A DNA stretch of 5,742 bases from Candidatus Ryanbacteria bacterium (lineage in GTDB: Bacteria > Patescibacteriota > Minisyncoccia > Ryanbacterales > GWA2-47-10b): contig CALRCC010000035.1 in NCBI GenBank assembly GCA_943354465.1, positions 1 to 5,742 on the forward strand, given 5' to 3'. The notes beneath the pieces were generated by a model. It ran no database searches. It was not told where the DNA came from and saw only the letters and a program-made list of their open reading frames with translations. This document shows positions 1 through 5,618 of the stretch, in pieces (the stretch's first letter is position 1; every line of letters starts with the position of its first letter). Position numbers and translations under genes: made by a program.

Positions 1-336
1 ACAGGCAAGGCTCTCGGGTTGGCTCTTTGGAATTTGCAAGATAGAGGCACTCGTTATATCGGCCCAAGTACTGAAGTATATGAAGGCATGGTCATTGGTA
101 ATACTGCCAAGGGCGAAGTGATGCTAGTGAATCCAACCAAAGGCAAGCAATTGACAAACATGAGATCAAAGTCGTCCGATGATGCGATTGACTTGGTACC
201 AGCACAAGAGATTACCATCGAGCGTGGTTTGGAAGTCATGGCCGAGGACGAATATCTTGAGATCACGCCTATTAGCACACGCATCCGCAAGATGTATCTG
301 ACAGAAGCCGATCGTATCCGCGCGCGCAAGAAATAA
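1..336 (+). CDS. typA: TypA/BipA translational GTPase, C-terminal part (5' end outside window)
   Basis: Frame 1 is open from the first base to the TAA at 334-336, giving the last 111 residues. The real start lies upstream; the TTG at 19 is just an internal Leu codon. Recognisable family motifs are ALWNLQDRG, VYEGMVIG, a VNPTKGKQLTNMRS stretch, and an EYLEITPISTRIRK block followed by a basic RIRARKK end. These match the C-terminal domain of TypA/BipA, a ribosome-binding GTPase related to EF-G and LepA, which acts in the cytoplasm in stress-related translation and ribosome assembly. The GTPase domain is not in view, so activity cannot be judged here. The gene ends 20 bases before the helicase ATG. 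A GC-rich inverted repeat spans its stop codon, without a following T tract. The identification is strong because the LTNMR and TPxxxRxRK signatures are specific to the family. Confidence 0.95.
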   Translation, partial: TGKALGLALWNLQDRGTRYIGPSTEVYEGMVIGNTAKGEVMLVNPTKGKQLTNMRSKSSDDAIDLVPAQEITIERGLEVMAEDEYLEITPISTRIRKMYLTEADRIRARKK

Positions 337-342
337 GCGTGC
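322..342 (+). other. GC-rich inverted repeat over the typA stop codon
   Basis: GCGCGC at 322-327 can pair with GCGTGC at 337-342 (six pairs, one of them G-U in RNA), leaving a nine-base loop that contains the TAA stop. No T run follows (the next bases are TAGACTATATAT), so it does not look like a standard intrinsic terminator. The right arm overlaps the TG of the proposed extended -10 of the next gene. It may protect the typA 3' end or cause weak termination, or it may simply be chance from the Arg-rich GCGCGC codons. Confidence 0.3.
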
Positions 343-348
343 TAGACT
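340..348 (+). promoter_or_regulatory. Extended -10 promoter element for the helicase, leaderless geometry
   Basis: TGC-TAGACT fits the extended -10 pattern TGnTANNNT. The hexamer ends eight bases before the ATG at 357, so transcription would begin at or within a base or two of the start codon. There is no convincing -35 at 16 to 18 bases upstream (the stretch is GCGCGC-rich typA coding sequence) and no Shine-Dalgarno sequence before the ATG. The same arrangement recurs before the genes at 2960 and 5622, which raises confidence. Not experimentally shown. Confidence 0.5.
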
Positions 349-356
349 ATATATAA

Positions 357-1661
357 ATGACACAGCAAAATTCTCCTGAAGGTTTTCATGGTCTTGGTAT
401 CGCACCAGGGCTTTTGCAGATTTTGGAATCATTAAAATTTACAAGCCCAACACCTATTCAGCGTCAAGCAATCCCCGTAGGTGTTGAAGGCAAGGATGTC
501 GTCGGCATTGCACAAACTGGCACCGGCAAAACACTCGCGTTTGGTATCCCTATGGTTCAGCGTCTCGCTCAATCAAAAGGTAGAGGACTAGTGTTGTTGC
601 CTACGCGCGAACTCGCATTGCAGGTAGACGAGGTGCTACATACAGTAGGTAAGTCACTCGGACTTCGTACCGCAGTGTTGATTGGTGGCGCCGCTATTCG
701 TCCACAGATTCAAGCACTTAGGCGAGATCCGCATGTGATTGTAGCGACTCCAGGTAGGCTCAATGATCACTTGGAGCAAAAAACACTTTCGCTCGCGAAT
801 GTGCGTATGTTGGTGCTCGATGAGGCAGACCGTATGCTCGATATGGGTTTCTTGCCACAGATTCAGCGCATTCTCAAAATGTTGCCACAAGAAAAACAAA
901 CAATGCTTTTTTCTGCAACTCTATCGCCAGAAATTATGAGGATTGCATCTTCTACTATGAAGTTACCAGTGCGTATTGAGATAGCGCCACAAGGCACTAC
1001 ATCTGATCGCGTTATGCAGGAAATGTTTATAGTGAGAAAAGATTCCAAGAATCGTTTGCTTGAGAAAATTTTGACAGAACATCATACCTCAACGCTAGTC
1101 TTTACGCGTACAAAGCACGGCGCGACTCGCGTTATGCGCGCAGTACGCGTCATGGGTCACAGCGCCGCGGAGATTCATTCAAATCGTTCTCTTGGTCAGC
1201 GCCGAGAAGCGCTCGAAGGCTTCAAATCAGGTAAATATAAAGTACTGGTTGCGACTGATATCGCCGCGCGCGGTATTGATGTGACTGGCATTGAACTTGT
1301 GATCAACTATGACTTGCCGTCAACGGCCGCTGACTATGTACACCGCATTGGTCGTACAGCTCGCGCTGGCGCATCAGGTCGCGCTATCTCATTTGCATTG
1401 CCAGAAGAACAGCGCGATATTCGAGATATTGAGCGTTTGATTCGCAAAAATTTATCACTTTTACCGTTGCCAGAATTGCCTCCTGATAGACCTCGCGCGG
1501 ACAACAAGCCAAATTATGACGAGCAAAGGCCATTCGCACAGCGAGGCAATGTTCGCCGTCGCACCCCGCGTTCGCCAAGCCCTTTTAGCAATTCATCTCG
1601 CTCAAGCTCTCAAAGTAATTTCCGTAGACGAGATAGCGGAGGCGGAGGTTTCTCAAGATAA
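357..1661 (+). CDS. DEAD-box ATP-dependent RNA helicase, RhlE-like
   Basis: A complete 434-residue superfamily 2 helicase that unwinds RNA duplexes in the cytoplasm using ATP. All motifs are visible in order: Q motif region with F28 and PTPIQ at 31-35; motif I AQTGTGKT 52-59; Ia PTRELALQ 82-89; Ib TPGR 131-134; motif II DEAD 155-158; motif III SAT 186-188; IV LVFTRTK 247-253; V ATDIAARGID 299-308; VI HRIGRTAR 329-336. The core ends near residue 370. A disordered tail of about 60 residues follows, rich in Arg, Ser, Pro and Gly, typical of RNA-binding extensions of RhlE/CsdA-type helicases and of usual length for the RhlE group. The ATG at 357 is chosen because the Q motif then sits at the normal distance from the N-terminus. 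It has no ribosome binding site but an extended -10 just upstream. Likely roles are ribosome assembly or mRNA turnover; the exact paralogue cannot be fixed by eye. Confidence 0.96.
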   Translation: MTQQNSPEGFHGLGIAPGLLQILESLKFTSPTPIQRQAIPVGVEGKDVVGIAQTGTGKTLAFGIPMVQRLAQSKGRGLVLLPTRELALQVDEVLHTVGKSLGLRTAVLIGGAAIRPQIQALRRDPHVIVATPGRLNDHLEQKTLSLANVRMLVLDEADRMLDMGFLPQIQRILKMLPQEKQTMLFSATLSPEIMRIASSTMKLPVRIEIAPQGTTSDRVMQEMFIVRKDSKNRLLEKILTEHHTSTLVFTRTKHGATRVMRAVRVMGHSAAEIHSNRSLGQRREALEGFKSGKYKVLVATDIAARGIDVTGIELVINYDLPSTAADYVHRIGRTARAGASGRAISFALPEEQRDIRDIERLIRKNLSLLPLPELPPDRPRADNKPNYDEQRPFAQRGNVRRRTPRSPSPFSNSSRSSSQSNFRRRDSGGGGFSR

Positions 1662-1688
1662 TTTTTTATAAAAAATATTTGATTTTAC

Positions 1689-2447
1689 ATGGATAATCCA
1701 TCAACGCTCTGGGCTTTTGTTGCTGGCGTTTTGATGTTTTTAGCTCCTTGTACGTTGCCACTTTTACCGGCGTATCTTGTGTTTATTAGTGGAGCATCAG
1801 TAAATGATCTTGCCGATCCAAAATTAAAAAATAAAATTCGAGCACGCGTTCTGCGTAATGGTTTTTTATATGGGCTTGGGTTTGCAGTAGTATTTATCAC
1901 GCTCGGACTTTTAGTAGGCGTAGTGGGTGGGGCGCTGGTGCCGTGGCGCAAAGTACTCATACGACTTGGTGGAGCATTTGTGATATTTTTTGGCCTATCA
2001 ATAATCATTCCTAGTGCCAATATTTTTAGCGGGCTACAGCGCGAACGGCGATTGCGATTTGCGCCATTGCGGCCGGGCAGCGCCATTGCGTCATTTTTAT
2101 TTGGCGCGTCGTTCGCGCTTGGTTGGACACCGTGCGTAGGGCCTATTTTGGGTGGAGTTCTAACTTTTGCCGCAAACACAGCAAGCCCGATTGATGGCGC
2201 ATATTATCTAGCGATCTTTTCTCTAGGGTTTGGATTGCCGTTTATGATTGTTGCGTATTTTTTTGGATCAGCCGCACAGTATATCGCGCGCTTTGAGAAA
2301 TATTTGCGCTGGGTGTCGCTAGCAGGCGGTATACTGTTGATTTTTCTGGGCGTACTAATGCTGTCTGACAATCTCGCGCGTTGGACTATCTTTGTATATA
2401 AAATTTTTGGATCAGTATCGTACGAAGGGTTGCTTGAATATATGTAG
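1689..2447 (+). CDS. CcdA/DsbD-family transmembrane thiol-disulfide electron carrier
   Basis: A 252-residue, largely hydrophobic protein with about six membrane segments (near residues 7-35, 58-80, 90-110, 133-160, 172-195 and 206-225). Two family hallmarks are present: FLAPCTLPLLPAYL at 18-30 with Cys21, and GWTPCVGPILGG at 145-156 with Cys149. In CcdA and the membrane domain of DsbD these two cysteines form the redox pair that moves electrons from cytoplasmic thioredoxin to extracytoplasmic acceptors, for cytochrome c maturation or disulfide reduction. Length matches stand-alone CcdA, with no fused thioredoxin domain. An in-frame TGA at 1680-1682 lies just before the ATG, so the start is at or after 1689. 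No Shine-Dalgarno site is seen; the 27-base spacer from the helicase is nearly pure A/T. No thioredoxin-like partner or cytochrome c gene is in the window, so the acceptor is unknown. Confidence 0.93.
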   Translation: MDNPSTLWAFVAGVLMFLAPCTLPLLPAYLVFISGASVNDLADPKLKNKIRARVLRNGFLYGLGFAVVFITLGLLVGVVGGALVPWRKVLIRLGGAFVIFFGLSIIIPSANIFSGLQRERRLRFAPLRPGSAIASFLFGASFALGWTPCVGPILGGVLTFAANTASPIDGAYYLAIFSLGFGLPFMIVAYFFGSAAQYIARFEKYLRWVSLAGGILLIFLGVLMLSDNLARWTIFVYKIFGSVSYEGLLEYM

Positions 2448-2467
2448 GGTGCTTGAATGATTCTATT

Positions 2468-2947
2468 ATGATTTTGGTTACACATTCTATTATTGGTAGC
2501 GCGCTTGTGCATACAGCATTGAGCGTTGGTGGTGCGTTTACGGCAGGCGTGTTGAGCCATTATCTTTTTGATATGATTCCTCACTGGCATTATCATGTGC
2601 CAAAAGTAAAAGAGGCGTCGCTTCGTGCGCCAGGTAGCGCACCAATAAAACTTTCACGAGCTCTTTTGGCAGATATAAGACTGGTCGCCATTGATTTGGC
2701 ATTTGGGCTCGCGTTGTCGTTTTTGTTTTTTGATGGTTCATGGTCGGTGATAGGTGCCGGAGTATTTGGAGCTGTACTGCCAGACTTGCTGGTCGGCGCT
2801 TCAAAATTTTGGCCGCAAAAATTGCTTGTTTTGCATGATAAATTTCACAGGTGGATTCATACGGATATTCGCCTTGATGACCGACCAATGCTCGGTATCA
2901 CCACGCAGGCTGGCATCGCTATACTTTTTGTTTTGTTTTTTAGATGA
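2468..2947 (+). CDS. Multi-pass membrane protein with His/Asp motifs, resembling membrane-bound metal-dependent hydrolases
   Basis: A 159-residue protein with hydrophobic stretches near residues 8-30, 72-90, 92-110 and 143-158. Polar conserved-looking motifs lie at their edges: THSIIGSAL with His6, SHYLFDMIPHWHYH with His31, Asp35, His39, His41 and His43, VLPDLL with Asp106, and HDKFHRWIHTD with His123, His127 and His131. Such H/D motifs next to membrane helices recall the YdjM-type membrane-bound metal-dependent hydrolases and could bind a metal, but their order does not match that family with certainty, so the function stays open. I prefer ATG 2468 over the in-frame TTG at 2453 because the protein then begins MILVTHSIIG, the usual style for this group; the TTG would add five residues. 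The nearest AGGG lies 18 bases before this ATG, too far for normal use. The gene follows ccdA by 20 bases and is probably co-transcribed with it. Confidence 0.7.
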   Translation: MILVTHSIIGSALVHTALSVGGAFTAGVLSHYLFDMIPHWHYHVPKVKEASLRAPGSAPIKLSRALLADIRLVAIDLAFGLALSFLFFDGSWSVIGAGVFGAVLPDLLVGASKFWPQKLLVLHDKFHRWIHTDIRLDDRPMLGITTQAGIAILFVLFFR

Positions 2948-2953
2948 TAAACT
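2945..2953 (+). promoter_or_regulatory. Extended -10 promoter element before the small membrane protein, leaderless geometry
   Basis: TGA-TAAACT fits TGnTANNNT, and the TGA is also the stop codon of the preceding gene. The hexamer ends six bases before ATG 2960, so the predicted transcript would begin at the start codon. The -35 area is only T-rich (around 2925-2938), with no clear TTGACA. No ribosome binding site exists between here and the ATG. This would be an internal promoter for the small gene, the flavoprotein and the DUF4015 gene. Confidence 0.5.
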
Positions 2954-2959
2954 AGCTGT

Positions 2960-3121
2960 ATGAGAAAATATCTTGTCATTGCTTTTTTGGGTGCGTGGGT
3001 CGCACTCGTACCGTTTTTGCCTATTCGCCCTGGCTCTACACAAAAGCTTCTTTTAGGTACACTCGGCATCATCATTGTAGTATTGGCTCTTTGGTCTCTT
3101 CGCGAAACGACATCGCAATAA
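2960..3121 (+). CDS. Small membrane protein, 53 residues, function unknown
   Basis: ATG at 2960 opens a 53-residue frame ending in TAA at 3119-3121. The product begins MRKYLVIAFLGAWVALVPFL, continues PIRPGSTQKL, and has a second hydrophobic stretch LLLGTLGIIIVVLALWSL before a charged end (RETTSQ). This reads as two membrane helices (about residues 4-20 and 30-48) joined by a short polar loop with a basic residue, a helical-hairpin small membrane protein. Support for it being real: it exactly fills the gap between the upstream gene (12 bases away) and the flavoprotein (one base away), it starts six bases after an extended -10 element, and its composition is that of a membrane protein rather than random sequence. 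I recognise no family. It may be translationally coupled to the flavoprotein and might anchor or assist a neighbour, but that is inference. Confidence 0.72.
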   Translation: MRKYLVIAFLGAWVALVPFLPIRPGSTQKLLLGTLGIIIVVLALWSLRETTSQ

Positions 3122-3122
3122 T

Positions 3123-4391
3123 ATGCCGAAAAATCCGGCATATGATTATGTGATTATTGGTGGTGGTATCGCTGGTACCACAGCCGCAGAAACCATTCGC
3201 TCGCGTGACTCGCAGGCCACTATTGCTATTATCTCGCTTGAGACCGAGCGCCTGTACTCGCGCGTCACGCTACCTGCGTATATCCGCGACAAGATCCCGC
3301 GCGAAAAAGTTTTTTTACGTTCTCTTGAAGACTACGCAAAGCACGGTATCGATTTTTTTGGCGGACTTTCAGTCATAGGGTTTGAGGCAGAAAGGCGCGA
3401 GATTCATACAAGTGATGGGGCGATTATTTCTGGCATTAAAATTTTGATCGCGACAGGTGCCTCTTTGCGCACAGCATCACTTATCACTGGTATTGAAGAT
3501 TATACTTTTGGTCTACAGACAATCAAAGACGCTGATCGTTTCCATGCATTTGTCGCTGGAGACACACAGCCAAAAGGCAAAAATGCCGTTATCGTTGGCG
3601 GCGGATTTATAGGCCTTGAATTTATAGAGACAGCATTTGCTCGCGGATACAAACCGCATCTTTTATTGCGCGATAAGCAATGCTTTGGTGATCAGCTTGA
3701 TGCGCAAGGGTGGGGCATATTGGAGGCAAATCTTGGAAGGCACGGTGTCATTATTTATCCGGAGACGGAAATTACAACGTCTGGGTTCACTGCCGATGGT
3801 TTTACAGTGACTATGACTGGAGGCGCCAGCATCGCTACCGCGTGGATTGGGTACGGAGTTGGTGTTAATCGCAATACTTCGTCATTTCAAGGTACTGGCG
3901 TTCGCGTTAATCGCGGTATTGTTGTAAATGAGTTTTTGGAATCATCAATCAATAATATTTGGGCGGCTGGAGATATAGCCGAATATCACGATGGCATATT
4001 CGGAGAGGATATGTTGATAGGCAATTGGACAAACGCATTTTTGCAGGGCAAAAATGCGGGCATAAACATGACCGCCCAAACACCAGCCTCACGCACGGCG
4101 TTTTGCGCGGTACCAGCATATTCAATCACGAACCTTGGTTTGCATATTACTTTTGTTGGTATCACCAAACCGCGTGAAGGGTGGGAGACTATTTCGCGCG
4201 TATGGGACGACGGTATGAGTTATGAGCGTCTTTTTATAGACGACAATATCATCAAGGGGGCTATACTTATAAATCGTTTTCAGGATAAAATGATAATATC
4301 AAAGCTTATTGAATCGCGACAAAATATTTCAGCTCAAAAAGAAGCACTTCATGATCCGCAAACTTCGTTTTCATCACTTTTTTCGGCATAA
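3123..4391 (+). CDS. FAD/NAD(P)H-dependent oxidoreductase, NirB-N-terminal / rubredoxin reductase-like
   Basis: A 422-residue two-dinucleotide-binding-domain flavoprotein. The FAD Rossmann motif is IIGGGIAG at 11-18; the ILIATGAS stretch is at 107-114; the NAD(P)H Rossmann motif is VIVGGGFIG at 156-164; the second FAD contact is IWAAGDIAE at 279-287 with Asp284. LYSRVTLPAYI at 44-54 is typical of the reductase domain of NirB and of rubredoxin/ferredoxin reductases. Only two cysteines are seen (187 and 328), with no CxxC or CxxxxC pair, so it is not a thioredoxin or lipoamide-type disulfide reductase. It most likely passes electrons from NAD(P)H to a small redox protein or a small molecule; no rubredoxin or ferredoxin gene is in the window. 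The ATG at 3123 lies one base after the small membrane protein's stop and has no ribosome binding site or -10, suggesting translational coupling. Its last 13 codons overlap the next gene. Confidence 0.9.
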   Translation: MPKNPAYDYVIIGGGIAGTTAAETIRSRDSQATIAIISLETERLYSRVTLPAYIRDKIPREKVFLRSLEDYAKHGIDFFGGLSVIGFEAERREIHTSDGAIISGIKILIATGASLRTASLITGIEDYTFGLQTIKDADRFHAFVAGDTQPKGKNAVIVGGGFIGLEFIETAFARGYKPHLLLRDKQCFGDQLDAQGWGILEANLGRHGVIIYPETEITTSGFTADGFTVTMTGGASIATAWIGYGVGVNRNTSSFQGTGVRVNRGIVVNEFLESSINNIWAAGDIAEYHDGIFGEDMLIGNWTNAFLQGKNAGINMTAQTPASRTAFCAVPAYSITNLGLHITFVGITKPREGWETISRVWDDGMSYERLFIDDNIIKGAILINRFQDKMIISKLIESRQNISAQKEALHDPQTSFSSLFSA

Positions 4392-5544
4392 GTATACTTT
4401 GCCAGCCATTGGCGTCGCTTCTCTCGTAGTAGTTGGATTTTTTATTAGCGCACAATCGAGTGTCAGTTCAATATATGATCGTATAAGCGCAGAAAATATA
4501 GTTAGCATCTCTGCTGGTGAAGTTCTCTCTAAAAAATATGATCCACCAGTGCATATCAAGACACCAGAAGCAGTACGCGCAATCTATATGTCAAGCTGGG
4601 TGGCAGGCACAAAATCTATGCGCGATGATATTGTGCGCTTCGTTACAGACGGTTCAGAGATAAATAGTATTATGATTGATATCAAAGATGCTACTGGCAA
4701 AATCGCCTTTGAAGTTTCTGACGAAGAATTAAAACGCCTTGATTGGTCAGAAAAACGCATACCTGATATACGCGAGTTTATCCATGAATTGCACGGGCAC
4801 AACATATATGTCATTGGTCGTGTGGCAGTATTTCAAGATCCATATATAGTCAAGAAAATCCCAGCTATTGCCGTAGGCGATATCGGCGGAGGTATATGGA
4901 AAGACCGCAAAGGACTACCCTTTGTGGATGTCGGCGCCAAATCGTATTGGGATTTGATCGTGCGTATCGCGCGTGAGTCCGAACAAGTTGGTTTTGACGA
5001 GATCAATTTTGACTATATCCGCTATCCGTCTGATGGCGCACTCTCGCGCACTGTATACACGCACAGCAAAGGTCGCGAAAAAAGTGATGTATTAGAGGAG
5101 TTTTTTATCTATTTACGCGCCGAGCTCAAAGATTTTGCGGTACCTATATCAGCTGATGTCTTTGGGCTTGTCACGTGGTCAGAAGACGATCTTGGCATCG
5201 GGCAGATACTTGAAAAAACAGCTCCACATTTTGATTATATAGCCCCCATGGTCTACCCATCGCACTATGATGCTGGTTTTCAAGATTTCAAAAATCCAGC
5301 AAAGCATCCTTACGAAGTTATCTTTGCGTCAATGTCGCGCGCAAAGTTTCGCCTTGAGAAAATGGGGGAAGACCCGAAGAAGCTCCGCCCATGGATACAA
5401 GATTTTGATTTAAAGGGAGTCGCCTATGGTGTCGCCGAGATTAGGGCGCAAAAAAAAGCCGTTTATGACTCTGGCCTTACATCATGGATGAGTTGGGATC
5501 CGTCAAACAAATATACTCGCCCCGCGTATCGCAACGCAGAGTGA
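4351..5544 (+). CDS. Membrane-anchored DUF4015 putative glycoside hydrolase
   Basis: A 397-residue protein starting at ATG 4351. A basic N-terminus (RKLRFHHFFRHK) precedes one hydrophobic helix at about 17-33, giving a signal anchor with the rest outside the cell. The remainder matches the DUF4015 putative glycoside hydrolase family, a TIM-barrel group: AIYMSSWVAG 77-86, IMIDIKDATG 107-116 (Asp110, Asp113), YVIGRVAVFQDP 153-164, GFDEINFDYIRYPSDG 214-229 (Glu217, Asp220), ISADVFGLVTW 266-276 (Asp269), DYIAPMVYPSHY 295-306 and a final WMSWDPSNKYT 379-389. The acidic residues at strand ends are candidate catalytic ones; substrate and activity are not established for the family as far as I know. 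The open frame extends upstream to a TTG at 4309, but that start would put a polar stretch before the anchor. ATG 4351 has a weak AGAAG six bases upstream. The gene overlaps the flavoprotein end by 41 bases. Confidence 0.9.
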   Translation: MIRKLRFHHFFRHKYTLPAIGVASLVVVGFFISAQSSVSSIYDRISAENIVSISAGEVLSKKYDPPVHIKTPEAVRAIYMSSWVAGTKSMRDDIVRFVTDGSEINSIMIDIKDATGKIAFEVSDEELKRLDWSEKRIPDIREFIHELHGHNIYVIGRVAVFQDPYIVKKIPAIAVGDIGGGIWKDRKGLPFVDVGAKSYWDLIVRIARESEQVGFDEINFDYIRYPSDGALSRTVYTHSKGREKSDVLEEFFIYLRAELKDFAVPISADVFGLVTWSEDDLGIGQILEKTAPHFDYIAPMVYPSHYDAGFQDFKNPAKHPYEVIFASMSRAKFRLEKMGEDPKKLRPWIQDFDLKGVAYGVAEIRAQKKAVYDSGLTSWMSWDPSNKYTRPAYRNAE

Positions 5545-5586
5545 CTAATATCAATTATTTATTTATGCACAGGCGTATAGTGCTTG

Positions 5587-5614
5587 TTGGCATATAATTG
5601 TTGTATGTTACAAT
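5587..5614 (+). promoter_or_regulatory. Sigma70-type promoter, TTGGCA-N16-TACAAT with extended -10
   Basis: The -35 TTGGCA (5587-5592) differs from TTGACA at one base. A 16-base spacer follows, ending in TGT (extended -10), then TACAAT at 5609-5614, one base from TATAAT. Seven bases separate it from the ATG at 5622, predicting a leaderless transcript for the exported protein. A second perfect TATAAT sits at 5593-5598 inside the spacer, without its own -35. This is the best promoter in the window and marks the start of a new transcription unit after the DUF4015 gene. Confidence 0.65.
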
Positions 5615-5618
5615 ATAT

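Noticed and set aside
19..21. TTG at 19 as the start of a 105-residue gene
   Set aside because: The frame is open to the window edge and the protein is the TypA C-terminus, so this is an internal Leu codon.
1631..1650. GGAGGCGGAGG near the helicase end as a ribosome binding site for ccdA
   Set aside because: It lies about 40 bases before the ccdA ATG and simply encodes the Gly-rich helicase tail.
1685..2179. 164-residue open frame on the minus strand
   Set aside because: It is antisense to the strongly supported ccdA gene, is Pro/Arg/Thr-rich low-quality sequence and has no recognisable motif.
2453..2467. TTG start adding five residues to the His/Asp membrane protein
   Set aside because: AGGG is only three bases away, too close for use, and the protein reads more naturally from ATG 2468; it cannot be fully excluded.
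2754..2963. 69-residue plus-strand frame overlapping the His/Asp membrane protein
   Set aside because: It is out of frame inside a better-supported gene and explains nothing on its own.
2204..3141. Several minus-strand frames of 80-130 residues across the membrane-protein region
   Set aside because: All lie opposite genes with clear membrane or enzyme features; their products show no domain and look like shadow translations.
4309..4350. TTG start extending the DUF4015 protein by 14 residues
   Set aside because: It would deepen the overlap with the flavoprotein and put extra polar residues before a signal anchor that is already complete from ATG 4351.
5567..5583. GCAC...GTGC inverted repeat after the DUF4015 gene as a terminator
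   Set aside because: The stem has only four pairs with a nine-base loop and no T tract after it.
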